A stretch of DNA of 64,000 nt, taken from contig NZ_QWGB01000005.1 of the NCBI RefSeq assembly GCF_003576345.1, forward strand, positions 1,116,001 through 1,180,000, in the 5' to 3' direction. Origin of the DNA: Henriciella barbarensis. Lineage in GTDB: Bacteria; Pseudomonadota; Alphaproteobacteria; Caulobacterales; Hyphomonadaceae. How positions within the stretch are numbered: position 1 is the stretch's first letter; each line of letters begins with the position of its first letter. The notes below the pieces were generated by a model. It had not been told where the DNA came from and made no database searches. It worked only from the letters and a program-made list of their open reading frames with translations. This document shows, in pieces, positions 35,109 through 44,496 of this stretch. Position numbers and translations under genes: made by a program.

Positions 35109-36991
35109 CCCCACGCGCCTTTCTTCCCGCTGCAACAGCCCTTATTCTCGCGATCTTCATCGCCGCAACGTTGATTATCTATCCTCTGACCCGGCCGGCG
35201 CGGGTCGACTTCACGCAGAACGCGCTGTTTACGCTTTCGCCTGAAACCAGATCCGTCCTCGACACGCTCGAAGAACCCATTGAGCTGACTTTCGTCTATA
35301 CCCGCCAGGTCGGGCAGGACTACCCGCAGGTCCGCGCCTATGCAACGCGTGTGCGAGAATTGCTCGACAGCTATTCAGCAGTCGCAGGCTCTAACCTCAA
35401 GATTACCGAAATTGACCCCAAGCCCTTTTCTGAGGCTGAAGACCAGGCGCTCGCGGCCGGTATCGACGCGGTCGATACTGAAGGCGACGACCCGCTCTAT
35501 TTCGGAATTATCGGTCAGAATACTGTCGATGAGCAGCGCGTTTTCGCCTTCCTGGCACCAGAGCGCGAGGAGACACTCGAATACGACCTTACGCGCCTCA
35601 TTGCCCGCCTCGACCGCCCGGAGCCACCCCGGATCGGACTTCTCACGACATTACCAGGCATGGGCGCTGATGGCGGCGAGGGCGGCTACACACTTCTGCA
35701 GGAGATGGAGCGGTCCTTCAGCGTCGAAAGCGTCGCAAGCGACTTCTATGCCCTGCCGGAAGATCTCGACGCGCTGATCATGATCCATCCGCCAGAACTG
35801 ACAGAGTGGCAGAGCTGGATTATTGATCAGTACATCCTGCGCACGGGGCGCGCTGTCATGCTGCTCGATGCGGCTGCAAAGACATCGCCAGAACCGCCGA
35901 GCCGCCGTGTTGAGCGCCGTATCCGCTCTGACCTTGGACGCTTTGGGGACGTCTGGGGCGTCACGCTCGCCGAAGACGTGATCGCCGATACTGAAACGGC
36001 ACTGCCGATCCAGGCTCCGACAGGAAGTGGCCGGACCGGCATTGTCCGCCACCCGCTTTACCTTTCTACACCGCCCGCAATGATGTCGCAGGACAGCATC
36101 CTCACGGCGCCGTTGTCTCGATCTGTCAATTTCGCCTCGTCGGGCGCCCTGATTCTTGATGAGGCCTCTCCGATCGACAAGGAAGTGTTGATCGAAACAG
36201 GCACAGCTCCGTCCTGGATCGATCCGGAAACGGCGATGACCGACATCGGTGTTGAAGAGGCGCTGGCTCTCTACGAGCCAACGGAGGGGGCGAGGGCGCT
36301 CGGCGTCCGCGTTCATGGTACGCTGGTCTCTGCCTTCCCTGACGGGCAGCCTGACCCGGACTTGCCCGATGATCCTGTGATGGCGCAGTTTGCGGCCGAG
36401 GCTATCGAGCAGGCGCAGCCGCACATTTCCTCCAGTGAGAGGGAGGCCGAAATCCTGATCCTCGCAGACGCAGATCTGGTCGATGACGGGCTCTATATTG
36501 ACATGCAGCGCCAGAGTGCGTTCGCAGACAATGGCGCGCTCATCATGAATGCGCTCGACATGATGTCCGGGAATGCCAATCTGCTCAGCCTCCGCGCCCG
36601 GGCATCCTCAAGGCGGACCATGACAAGGGTTGAGGCGATGCGCGACAAGGCACAGGCCCGTTTCTTTGAGGAGCAAGCCCAGCTTGAAAGCCAGCTTGCC
36701 GAATCTGAAGCCCGGCTGCAGGAACTGCTCCAGATTGATAGCCGCGACAGTGCACTGCTAGACGCGGCAACAGGTGCCAGCCTCTCGGCAGAGCAGCAGG
36801 AAGAGCTCGGCCAGCTTCGCAATGAGGTTCTGGAAACCCGAGAGCGCCTGCGTTCGATTGAACGTGACTTCCGGCGGAACATTGATGGGCTCGAGGGCTG
36901 GCTGAAATTCATCAATATCTTCGCCGGCGCGATCCTGATCGGCGCTGTCGGGTGCTTTGTCTGGTGGCGTCGGCGGAAGGCCCCGGCATGA
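35105..36991 (+). CDS. GldG-like ABC auxiliary protein
   Basis: 628 residues. An N-terminal membrane helix is followed by a large periplasmic domain starting RVDFTQNALFTLSPETRSVLDTL, the hallmark of GldG-type proteins. About residues 525-595 form a Gln/Glu/Arg-rich coiled coil (EEQAQLESQLAESEARLQEL and following), and a second membrane helix with a basic tail (RRRK) ends the protein. In Flavobacterium GldA-GldF-GldG is needed for gliding and secretion, but the proteobacterial relatives have no assigned role. Start overlaps the permease stop; stop overlaps the DUF4340 start. Confidence 0.85.
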   Translation: MTPRAFLPAATALILAIFIAATLIIYPLTRPARVDFTQNALFTLSPETRSVLDTLEEPIELTFVYTRQVGQDYPQVRAYATRVRELLDSYSAVAGSNLKITEIDPKPFSEAEDQALAAGIDAVDTEGDDPLYFGIIGQNTVDEQRVFAFLAPEREETLEYDLTRLIARLDRPEPPRIGLLTTLPGMGADGGEGGYTLLQEMERSFSVESVASDFYALPEDLDALIMIHPPELTEWQSWIIDQYILRTGRAVMLLDAAAKTSPEPPSRRVERRIRSDLGRFGDVWGVTLAEDVIADTETALPIQAPTGSGRTGIVRHPLYLSTPPAMMSQDSILTAPLSRSVNFASSGALILDEASPIDKEVLIETGTAPSWIDPETAMTDIGVEEALALYEPTEGARALGVRVHGTLVSAFPDGQPDPDLPDDPVMAQFAAEAIEQAQPHISSSEREAEILILADADLVDDGLYIDMQRQSAFADNGALIMNALDMMSGNANLLSLRARASSRRTMTRVEAMRDKAQARFFEEQAQLESQLAESEARLQELLQIDSRDSALLDAATGASLSAEQQEELGQLRNEVLETRERLRSIERDFRRNIDGLEGWLKFINIFAGAILIGAVGCFVWWRRRKAPA

Positions 36992-38052
36992 GCAGACGTC
37001 TAGACCGAAAGCGTTCCGTGCTGGTCCAGCGGCTGTCGATTGCGGCAGCCTCCCTCTGGATCATTCTTATCCTGTTTTCGGTGTTCAATGCGGGTGGCCG
37101 ATCTACAAGTCCAAGAACCGGCAATCCTGTTCTGTCGAACTTTTCTACGATCAAGGGCGATATCTCGCGCATCAAGGTGACTGAACAGGATCTGGCCTAC
37201 AATCTGGTCAAGCGCGACGGGGTCTGGCTCATGGAGGAATCTGGGGCCTATCCGGTCCGCGAGGACAGACTCAATACGCTTCTGGAAGGTCTTGAAACCC
37301 TGAGCTGGGGCGATCGCCGAACCTCGAACCCGGCGCGCCTCTCGCTGCTCGCGCTTGGTGATCCTCGTGAAGAAGGCAACGGCACGCTGATCGAGTTGTT
37401 CTCCGGTGACGGGGCACGCGTGGCCGAGGTCATCACCGGCCGGCGCAACGAACACACCTATGCGCGCAAGCCGGAGGAAACGATTGCATTCCGCGTGCGC
37501 GGCGACCTGCCACCCCTCCGCACGCGTGAGGCCTGGCTCGATCTCGATATTATGTCGGTTGAGCCATCAGCGGTGTCGGCTGTGCGCCTAACTGATCGCG
37601 CCGGAAATTCAGTCTACCTTTCGCGGCCGCCGGGTAGTGGCGCAAGAAGCTTCCGTCCTGCGCCGCCCTATCAGGAATTCGAGGTGACCAACCCTCTGGC
37701 TGTCTCCGCGACAGCGCTTGCGATCACACGCCTCGCGCCCATTGACGTAAAATCTGCTGAGGCGCTCGGCGGTCGTGCCGTGTCTCGTCATATCAGCGAG
37801 ACATTTGACGGGCTGGAGATTGATCTCAGGGCCTGGCGTGAGCCGGATGGGTACTGGGTGACGTTACGTGCCATCGAAGCCGGTGAAGGGGCGCGCCGCG
37901 CTAGGACGATCAATGAACGGGCGGAACCCTATGCATTCAAGCTGACAGAGTATGATTGGCGCGAATTTACGCCCGCGGTGAGAGAGCTTGTCATACGGCC
38001 TGCGCCTGAAAATCCAAGCGCGCCGCTGCCCCCCGCAGACTTTCAGCCCTAA
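36988..38052 (+). CDS. DUF4340 domain protein of the Gld-like ABC operon
   Basis: 354 residues: one N-terminal membrane helix (SIAAASLWIILILFSVF) and a beta-rich periplasmic part. The first repeat, LAYNLVKRDGVWLMEESGAYPVREDRLNTLLEGLETL, and the TYARKPEETIAFRV strand match DUF4340, which commonly accompanies GldG-like proteins. Last gene of a four-gene coupled operon. The stop overlaps the convergent glycosyltransferase stop by four bases (CTAA, 38049-38052). Probably a periplasmic partner of the exporter; biochemical role unknown. Confidence 0.82.
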   Translation: MSRRLDRKRSVLVQRLSIAAASLWIILILFSVFNAGGRSTSPRTGNPVLSNFSTIKGDISRIKVTEQDLAYNLVKRDGVWLMEESGAYPVREDRLNTLLEGLETLSWGDRRTSNPARLSLLALGDPREEGNGTLIELFSGDGARVAEVITGRRNEHTYARKPEETIAFRVRGDLPPLRTREAWLDLDIMSVEPSAVSAVRLTDRAGNSVYLSRPPGSGARSFRPAPPYQEFEVTNPLAVSATALAITRLAPIDVKSAEALGGRAVSRHISETFDGLEIDLRAWREPDGYWVTLRAIEAGEGARRARTINERAEPYAFKLTEYDWREFTPAVRELVIRPAPENPSAPLPPADFQP

Positions 38053-38873
38053 TCACGAGCCCTAGAGACGATGGCGAACCGCAGGAGTGGTGCGATCAGG
38101 CTTATAGCAAGACGCTCGAGAGGGCCGCTTGCGTGCTTTCTGAAATAGTAGATGAGGCTGTCAGCCTTATAGCCGGCAACGCGCTTGGCAGGTGCCTGCG
38201 ATGTTGCACCGTAGTGGAGGGCGCCGGCGTGCGGCGTATAGATCGTAACGCCACCCGCGTCTGAGGCTCGACGGCAAATATCGACGTCCTCGACATGCAT
38301 GAAGAAACCCTCGTCGAAACCCCGAAGGGTCGCGAAATCGCGAGCAGAGACAAGCATAAGCGCGCCGGATACGGCCCCAACCTCGACTGGACCTTTCGGG
38401 GGCGGGGTACGTTCCAGCGTCCAGGTATTGAAGCCCGAGAAGGTCGTGAGCGCCCGTAGCAGGGTGAGCTTGCGCCGCCTTGGTCCGCGTACTTCTCGCC
38501 CATACGTGTCAAAGACGTTGCCGCCAACGACACACGGGTGCGGCTGGCCTTTACCTGCCTCCTGCATCGCCTCGACACTGCCACGCTTCAGGATCGCATC
38601 AGGGTTAATGATGAGGAGGTCGCCCTCATCCACGCCCGCTGCGCCGCGATTGACGCCCGCCCCGAAACCAATATTGCCACCCGCGTCAATGAGAGAGATG
38701 GCCGGCCGGCTCTCGCAAAATTGCCGAAGCCAGCTTCGCATCGTTTCCGGATTACCATTATCGACAATGCGGACCGCATCCACCGCCGGATCGCTTGCCA
38801 CCGCGTAGAGGCATTCCTTCAGACTTTGCCCGGTGTGATAGCTGACCACGATGGCGGTGGTCGGGCCTGTCAT
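38049..38873 (-). CDS. Glycosyltransferase family 2, rhamnosyltransferase-like
   Basis: 274 residues. GT-A fold with VVSYHTGQSLKECL at the start, the nucleotide-sugar loop GGNIGFGAGVNRG, the NPDA in place of a DxD motif, and the acceptor motif HVEDVDICRRASDAGG. This pattern is typical of rhamnosyl- or similar transferases in O-antigen and exopolysaccharide assembly. Start overlaps the stop of the O-antigen-ligase-like gene (ATGA), so the two are translationally coupled; thrS lies upstream. Confidence 0.88.
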   Translation of the reverse strand: MTGPTTAIVVSYHTGQSLKECLYAVASDPAVDAVRIVDNGNPETMRSWLRQFCESRPAISLIDAGGNIGFGAGVNRGAAGVDEGDLLIINPDAILKRGSVEAMQEAGKGQPHPCVVGGNVFDTYGREVRGPRRRKLTLLRALTTFSGFNTWTLERTPPPKGPVEVGAVSGALMLVSARDFATLRGFDEGFFMHVEDVDICRRASDAGGVTIYTPHAGALHYGATSQAPAKRVAGYKADSLIYYFRKHASGPLERLAISLIAPLLRFAIVSRARD

Positions 38874-40159
38874 TTGGCGTCCAGTCTCGCAGGCCCTGCC
38901 ACACGGTCGAGCAGGATGACGCCAGCCGAAGCGAGCGCAATCGTCGCCCAGAAAGCTTCGTTCCAGACGCTGTAGGACAGGCTGAACAGGGCAAAGGAGC
39001 CGCCGATCAAGCTCGCGACCGCAAGCCGGGTCGGGATGTCGACATCACCAGGTCGCGGGAGGCGGTTGCCGATGATAATAAGCGAGGCAATGGCGAGGAT
39101 GACTCCTATGATGCCGGTCTCCGCCCAGATTTGCAGGCCCATATTGTGCGGGTGCCCGGGCAGGATGCGATAGACCTCCCAGTCGGCATTATCGCTACGA
39201 CACTTCTGGTCAACCTCGCGCAGAAGATCAGGCCGCTCGCCGAAAGTGTCCCGCCATTCCTTGGAGGCCTCGATGCCATGGCCGGTAAGCGGGCGTTCCA
39301 TGATCTTTTCGGATGTGAGGTTCCACGCCCATACGCGAGACTGGACCGAACAGGGCATCGGAATGTCGGTCCGGGTCAGGGCGGCCGCGCCAACGCCGAG
39401 GATCAGCGGTGAGAGAAGAATAATGGCCGACATTGCGGTCATCAGAATCCGGAAGCCGTGATGGACAAAAATCATGACCACGCCAATCGCCACTGCCATG
39501 CAGATCACGCCAAGGAGGGCGACGTCGGTACCGATCATGAGGAAGGCTACGAAGGCGACAGTGAGAAGCGCGACGCATGCGGCGACAGTGGCGCGCCCCG
39601 CGAATGCGGCGGCCAGACCAATCAGGATCGGCAGGCCAAGCACAAAGGCGTTTGCGCTTCGCAGGATGTTCTGCGGAGCTTCTTTTACCCGGTCGCTCAT
39701 CGGCGCATAGAGGTCGAGTGTCAGTTCCGGGAACAGGCCCATGGACAGCGTTAAAAGGCCGTGTAGGCCGAGCATGCATCCGACCACCAGCAGGGACTTG
39801 CGCCCGGCGCCCTGCGGAATTCGAAGCGCCGCCGCAATCGTCAACGTACCGGCAAGTACTGTTAGCAGGATGCGCAGACCGGCGGCATCCACATTCATGG
39901 TGCCGTCGGACAGCGCGCCATCAATGATGGAGCCTGTTTCAGCGGACCAGAGGCTGCTCGCGGCTGACCAGGCGGCCAGGGCAAACAGCGACAGGACGAT
40001 GAGGTTGAAGCGACGAAGAGGCGCGAAGAAAGCCGCTGCGATTGCGGTCAGGCCAATCAGCGCCGAATAGCCTTGCGCCCCGAAAACGGCGACTGGCAGC
40101 CAGAGCACGAATGCTATGGCGAGTACTGCGGCAAAGCCTGCCCCGCGCCCCTGTGTCAT
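38870..40159 (-). CDS. O-antigen ligase (WaaL/Wzy)-like membrane protein
   Basis: 429 residues with about 11-12 membrane segments. A large periplasmic loop before the last helices contains RVWAWNLTSEKIMERPLTGHG and GHPHNMGLQIWAETG, the R...H-x-H-N pattern of the Wzy_C/WaaL family, which ligates O-antigen or polymerises polysaccharide outside the inner membrane. The ATG at 40159 follows GGAG and sits one base after the thrS stop. The downstream GT2 gene suggests a glycan-assembly role. Confidence 0.85.
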   Translation of the reverse strand: MTQGRGAGFAAVLAIAFVLWLPVAVFGAQGYSALIGLTAIAAAFFAPLRRFNLIVLSLFALAAWSAASSLWSAETGSIIDGALSDGTMNVDAAGLRILLTVLAGTLTIAAALRIPQGAGRKSLLVVGCMLGLHGLLTLSMGLFPELTLDLYAPMSDRVKEAPQNILRSANAFVLGLPILIGLAAAFAGRATVAACVALLTVAFVAFLMIGTDVALLGVICMAVAIGVVMIFVHHGFRILMTAMSAIILLSPLILGVGAAALTRTDIPMPCSVQSRVWAWNLTSEKIMERPLTGHGIEASKEWRDTFGERPDLLREVDQKCRSDNADWEVYRILPGHPHNMGLQIWAETGIIGVILAIASLIIIGNRLPRPGDVDIPTRLAVASLIGGSFALFSLSYSVWNEAFWATIALASAGVILLDRVAGPARLDAK

Positions 40160-40160
40160 C

Positions 40161-42143
40161 CTATTCGTCTCCAGCTCTTCTGAGGTCGGGCGGCGTGGCT
40201 TCGGCAGCGATCTTCGAGGCCGCCTCGTCAAGACCAAGAATTTCCTGTCCCTGTGAGCCGAAGCGACGCAGCGCCACTTTCCGGTCATCGGCCTCGCGCT
40301 GACCAACGACGGCGATCACAGGAACCTTCCGGAGGGAATGTTCGCGGACCTTGTAGTTGATCTTCTCGTTCCGCGTATCGACTTCCACGCGCAGGCCTGC
40401 CGCGCGCAGGGCACGGGCTGCTTCCTCGGCATACTCATCCGCGTCCGACGTAATCGTCGCGACGATGACTTGCGCGGGCGCAAGCCAGAGTGGGAAGGCC
40501 CCGGCAAATTCCTCGATCAGAATGCCGATGAACCGTTCCATGGAGCCCAGGATGGCGCGGTGAAGCATGACGGGGCGCTGCTTGCTGCCGTCAGGCGCCG
40601 TGTACTCAGCACCAAGGCGTTCCGGCAGCACATAATCGAGTTGCAGCGTGCCGCACTGCCAGACCCGGCCGATGGCGTCTGTCAGCTGGAATTCGAGCTT
40701 TGGTCCATAGAAGGCACCTTCGCCGGGCAGAATCTCACAAGGAAGCCCTGCCGCATCGACAGCATCTTTCAGGCCTTTCTCGGCGCGATCCCACGTCTCG
40801 TCACTCCCCGCGCGGACATCCGGGCGGGTGGAGAGCTTCACGGCGATCTCTTCGAAACCGAAGTCGCGATAGACGCTTTCCAGCAGACGGCAGAACTTGA
40901 TCGACTCCTCGACGATCTGGTCTTCACGGCAGAAGATGTGCGCGTCATCCTGCGTGAACTGGCGCACGCGCATGATGCCGTGGATGGCGCCGTGTGGCTC
41001 ATTGCGGTGACAGCAGCCAAACTCCGCAAGGCGGATCGGCAGGTCGCGATAGGACTTCTGCCCCTGCTTGAACACCTCGACATGCGCTGGGCAGTTCATC
41101 GGTTTCAGCGCCATCAGCTTGGCGTCTTCGGGCACCGAAATCTCGACGCCTTCTTCACCTTCCGGGATGAAGTCGGGCACGATGAACATGTTCTCGCGAT
41201 ACTTGCCCCAATGGCCGGACTTCTCCCACTGGACGGAGTCCATAAGCTGCGGCGTCTTGATCTCGTCATAGCCTTCGGCATCGAGGCGGCGGCGCATATA
41301 GGCCTCGATCTGGCGCCAGATCGTATAGCCATTGGCATGCCAGAAGACCGACCCGGCCGCAGCCGTGCCATCGAGGTGGAAGAGATCAAGCTGCGCACCG
41401 ATCCGGCGATGGTCACGCTTCTCGGCTTCCTCAATACGCAGAAGATGGGCCTTGAGATCCTTCTCATTAGCCCACGCCGTGCCGTACATGCGCTGCAGCA
41501 TCTCGTTGCGATGATCACCGCGCCAATACGCGCCCGCAAGCTTCATCAGCTTGAACGCCTTGGGTAACTTGCCCGTTGAAGGCAGGTGCGGGCCGCGGCA
41601 GAGGTCGAACCACTCGCCTTGTTTGTAGACGGTGATCGGCTCCCCCGGCGGGATGATGTCGTCGATGATCTGCGCCTTGTAGTCTTCGCCGATCTTCTTG
41701 AACGTCTCGATGGCGTCTTCCTTCGACCAGACTTCCCGAACGATCGGGTAGTCCTTGTCGATGATCTCTTCCATCTTCTTCTCGATGCGTTCGAAATCTT
41801 CCGTGGAGAAGGGCTTCTCGCGCGCGAAGTCGTAATAGAAGCCGTCATCGATCACAGGGCCGATCGTGACCTGCGTGTCCGGATACATTTCCTGTACCGC
41901 CTGCGCCAGGATGTGGGCGGCGTCGTGCCGGATGAGCTCAAGGCCTTCCTTGTCGCGTGCCGTCACGATGGCGACCTCTGCGTCACCGTCCAGTGGGCGG
42001 TTCAGGTCGTAGAGTTCCCCGTTCACCTTGGCGGCAAGCGCAGCCTTGGCGAGGGATTTGGAGATGGATTCCGCAATATCGGCCGGGCTTGCCCCGTCCT
42101 CATACTGGCGCTGCGATCCATCTGGTAGCGTTACATTGATCAT
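40161..42143 (-). CDS. thrS: Threonyl-tRNA synthetase
   Basis: 660 residues. N-terminal TGS domain ([20 protein letters not shown]), the editing domain with [13 protein letters not shown], and the class II core with [13 protein letters not shown] (zinc Cys), [34 protein letters not shown] (motif 2), and [22 protein letters not shown] (motif 3). The anticodon domain closes with [21 protein letters not shown]. Charges tRNA-Thr in the cytosol. A full antisense open frame exists (40338-41567) but is a codon-bias shadow. Probably first gene of thrS-ligase-GT2. Confidence 0.97.
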   Translation of the reverse strand: MINVTLPDGSQRQYEDGASPADIAESISKSLAKAALAAKVNGELYDLNRPLDGDAEVAIVTARDKEGLELIRHDAAHILAQAVQEMYPDTQVTIGPVIDDGFYYDFAREKPFSTEDFERIEKKMEEIIDKDYPIVREVWSKEDAIETFKKIGEDYKAQIIDDIIPPGEPITVYKQGEWFDLCRGPHLPSTGKLPKAFKLMKLAGAYWRGDHRNEMLQRMYGTAWANEKDLKAHLLRIEEAEKRDHRRIGAQLDLFHLDGTAAAGSVFWHANGYTIWRQIEAYMRRRLDAEGYDEIKTPQLMDSVQWEKSGHWGKYRENMFIVPDFIPEGEEGVEISVPEDAKLMALKPMNCPAHVEVFKQGQKSYRDLPIRLAEFGCCHRNEPHGAIHGIMRVRQFTQDDAHIFCREDQIVEESIKFCRLLESVYRDFGFEEIAVKLSTRPDVRAGSDETWDRAEKGLKDAVDAAGLPCEILPGEGAFYGPKLEFQLTDAIGRVWQCGTLQLDYVLPERLGAEYTAPDGSKQRPVMLHRAILGSMERFIGILIEEFAGAFPLWLAPAQVIVATITSDADEYAEEAARALRAAGLRVEVDTRNEKINYKVREHSLRKVPVIAVVGQREADDRKVALRRFGSQGQEILGLDEAASKIAAEATPPDLRRAGDE

Positions 42144-42154
42144 GGATTTGCTTT

Positions 42155-42481
42155 TCAGTTCGTCTCGGGGCCTGCATCCGGGAAGGGCCGCTGCGTTCTG
42201 GCCCAGTCACCGGCACGCCAGGGCGCCCAGACAGGTATCGGGTCTGCTTTCTCAGGAACAGGATCGTAGCCGCTGGAGCCGCCGGGGCGGCATCGCGACA
42301 GCCGGGCCAGTGTCATCCACCCGCCGGTCCACAGACCATGACGGGAGACGCAATCCGCACAATATTCACTGCACGACGGTACATGACGACACTGTGCTCC
42401 AAACACCTGAAAGGCGGGAGACAGCGTCAGCTTGTACGTTCTAAGGGCCGCATGTGCGACCTTGCTGCGTCGTTCGGACAT
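42155..42481 (-). CDS. yidD: Membrane protein insertion efficiency factor YidD
   Basis: 108 residues. The family core [38 protein letters not shown] and [17 protein letters not shown] is present with its conserved Cys residues. YidD aids insertion of inner-membrane proteins by YidC; it is usually next to rnpA/yidC, but here it lies just upstream of thrS. The C-terminal tail is longer than in E. coli and Pro/Trp-rich. Confidence 0.9.
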   Translation of the reverse strand: MSERRSKVAHAALRTYKLTLSPAFQVFGAQCRHVPSCSEYCADCVSRHGLWTGGWMTLARLSRCRPGGSSGYDPVPEKADPIPVWAPWRAGDWARTQRPFPDAGPETN

Positions 42482-42605
42482 AAGGCTTCATGGCCCGGTT
42501 CGTGTTTCGTCGAAAGCGGTTCTAGACGCGTGGGCGGCGGCCCTCAACCCGATAAGGCTGCAGGATTTTCTTCCCGGGGCTGCCTCTCGGCTACGGCGGT
42601 CACGC

Positions 42606-43055
42606 TCAGGCCGCCGCAGCCCGATTAGTTCGCGCGGTTTCGATGGCCGCGCAGGCCGCATCGTAGGCGAGCATCGTCGAGGTGTGGCGGGGCGGATAAT
42701 CGGCAACGCCTTCGAGATGACGGAGCTCTGCAAACCGACCCTTCGGTGGCTCGCCACCTTCTTTCAGCATCGCTTTCAATGCGTCGCGGGCGGCAAAAAT
42801 TTCATCCACGGGTGCGCCAACGGCATGCTCGGCGAGCACAGCTGTGGCTGCTTGTCCAAGGGCGCACGCTTTCGGGTCGACAGCAATGGCTTCGACCGTG
42901 TTGCCGTCTTCGCTGAGGCGAATATCAACGCGTACGACAGAGCCGCAGACACGCGAGACTTTCTCCACCGACGCATCGGCATCGGGAAGCGTCCCGACAT
43001 GCGGGATATTGGCGGCCAGTTCCAGCACGCGATTATGATAAAGCTCTGCGCTCAT
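42606..43055 (-). CDS. NifU/IscU-like Fe-S scaffold family protein, third ligand missing
   Basis: 149 residues. The IscU-type fold is visible: ELYHNRVLELAANIPHVGTLPDADAS, Cys37 in RVCGSVVRVDI and Cys64 in DPKACALGQAATAVL. The third IscU ligand (HC in IscU) corresponds to R-H-T-S (Thr125), so no Cys is available there. This subgroup of alphaproteobacterial proteins is annotated as Fe-S scaffold, but cluster assembly is doubtful with two Cys only. The ATG at 43055 was chosen on the family start; a longer frame reaching 43475 has no family match. Confidence 0.78.
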   Translation of the reverse strand: MSAELYHNRVLELAANIPHVGTLPDADASVEKVSRVCGSVVRVDIRLSEDGNTVEAIAVDPKACALGQAATAVLAEHAVGAPVDEIFAARDALKAMLKEGGEPPKGRFAELRHLEGVADYPPRHTSTMLAYDAACAAIETARTNRAAAA

Positions 43056-43111
43056 GCCCCATAGATCGTCCCGATAGCGCTGAAGATCAAGTAATCTCGG
43101 TGAAACCGGCC

Positions 43112-43714
43112 TTAGATGCCAAGAAAAGCCATGACGCGCGGCAGGATGCGGATAAGCAGCATTGCCGCGCCCAGAAGACTGCCAATCGCGATCATCAGGA
43201 GCACGCCGTCGCGTGCGGTAAGGGCCAGGCCGAAGAGAAGGACAGTCAGACCAGGCAGGAACGGGCCGAATGGCACGAGCCCCAGCGGGAAGGTGATGAG
43301 CGCGGCGGCGACGCAGGCCAAAGCGACAAGGTTGATGAACGGCACCTGCGTCAGGAAAGTCAGGCGCGGCTTCAGGATTTGGTCCACTGCATGGGCGTGC
43401 TTTTCGATGATGTGGATGCCACCAATAAGATGCTTGCGAGGAAAGCTGAAATCGAGCGCTCGGCGCGGCAGCCACGGAAATTTCAGGCCAACCACGATCT
43501 GCAGCGCGAAGATCAGTGTGACGAGCGCGATCAGCCAGTTAGCACCGGGTACGATGGAGAGGGGACTGATTGAGATGAAGCCGAGCAGTAGAAGCACCGG
43601 CCCATAGGCGCGGCGGCCCACCGCATTCAGGAGGTCGGCAATTGTCACCGTTTCGCCTTCTGTTCGCTCCTCCAGAGAGATCAGAAGCGAGCGGAGATTG
43701 TTCACGTGGCTCAT
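43112..43714 (-). CDS. exoD: ExoD family exopolysaccharide synthesis protein
   Basis: 200 residues, five or six membrane helices. Begins LRSLLISLEERTEGETVTIADLLNAVGRRAYGPVLLLLGFISISPLSIVPG, the ExoD signature, and continues with PFGPFLPGLTVLLFGLALTARDG. ExoD was identified in Sinorhizobium as needed for exopolysaccharide and nodule invasion; the biochemical activity is unknown. Upstream lies a 197-base region shared with the secreted protein gene at 43912. Confidence 0.85.
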   Translation of the reverse strand: MSHVNNLRSLLISLEERTEGETVTIADLLNAVGRRAYGPVLLLLGFISISPLSIVPGANWLIALVTLIFALQIVVGLKFPWLPRRALDFSFPRKHLIGGIHIIEKHAHAVDQILKPRLTFLTQVPFINLVALACVAAALITFPLGLVPFGPFLPGLTVLLFGLALTARDGVLLMIAIGSLLGAAMLLIRILPRVMAFLGI

Positions 43715-43911
43715 GGGCCCCCAGCAATGTCGTCGTGTCCGACGTTTTCAGCCGTGTCTTTCATGCGAGTGTTCGTCTCATAAACGTTGCAGACCATGAA
43801 TATGTTCACACAGCGTTCACGCGCTCAAAATTAACGCATATTTACCAAAAAGCTTGTCTCTAGGACCTTTGATGGTAGGCTGAATACTGAATTTTTTAGG
43901 GGGAATTATCC

Positions 43912-44394
43912 ATGAAAACCGTACGCCTTGCAGCACTCGCTGCGTCTGCACTTGGCCTGGCAATGTCCGCGGCTGCGCAGGACTTCATGAAAGAAGCCAC
44001 TTACGGCACGATCGAGTTGAGCGCGGGTTTCCAGCCTGATCCTCATGAGATCGACTTGCGCGCGGGCGGAAGCCTTGATGCAACCGATAAGCTCGGCTCC
44101 AATTGTCCTGGTTTCGTGGCTGATGCGCCAGATTATGACCTTCTCTATGACAACGGGTCTGGTTCGCTGCCGCTGATCATCACAGTGCGCTCTGCCTACG
44201 ACACGACGCTGATCGTCAACACGCCAAATGGCGACTGGCTTTGTGACGATGATAGTGGCCCAAGCCATAACCCTTCCATCCGCTTCGACCCGGGCGCCGA
44301 TGGCCTCTACGACATCTGGGTCGGTACGTATGAGCAAGGCTCACTTCAGGATGCCACGCTGGTGATTTCAGAGCTGAGTTCGTCTGAAGACTAA
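43912..44394 (+). CDS. Secreted PPC-like beta-sandwich protein
   Basis: 160 residues. Signal peptide of about 22 residues ends ASA-like at MSAAAQ-D. The mature domain has VNTPNGDWLCDDDSGPSHNPSIRFDPGADGLYDIWVGTY, which resembles the pre-peptidase C-terminal (PPC) type beta sandwich, with an Asp-rich turn that may bind calcium. Cys pairs (NCPG and WLCDD) could form one disulfide. No enzymatic motif. AGGGGGA precedes the ATG and a strong terminator follows, so it is an independently expressed, possibly abundant, secreted protein. Confidence 0.78.
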   Translation: MKTVRLAALAASALGLAMSAAAQDFMKEATYGTIELSAGFQPDPHEIDLRAGGSLDATDKLGSNCPGFVADAPDYDLLYDNGSGSLPLIITVRSAYDTTLIVNTPNGDWLCDDDSGPSHNPSIRFDPGADGLYDIWVGTYEQGSLQDATLVISELSSSED

Positions 44395-44416
44395 GGCCGC
44401 CGAACCGAGAATGGAG

Positions 44417-44444
44417 AACGCCCCGGTGTTTCCGGGGCGTTTTT
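44417..44444 (+). terminator. Rho-independent terminator
   Basis: Perfect 10-bp stem AACGCCCCGG (44417-44426) with CCGGGGCGTT (44432-44441), 5-base loop, then a T-run to 44444. Ends the secreted protein gene. Confidence 0.92.
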
Positions 44445-44496
44445 CTTTGCCTGTCATCTTATTTGCGAGACTCTGCGTTCACGGCTGCTCGCGGTA

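Noticed and set aside
40338-41567. A 409-residue plus-strand open frame opposite thrS
   Set aside because: The thrS protein is unmistakable and the antisense frame shows no motif or ribosome-binding site. Long antisense frames are common in GC-rich DNA.
42606-43475. Longer N-terminal version of the IscU-like protein (to 43475)
   Set aside because: The extra 140 residues overlap exoD in another frame, are Arg/Pro/His-rich and do not match the family. The ATG at 43055 gives the family start.
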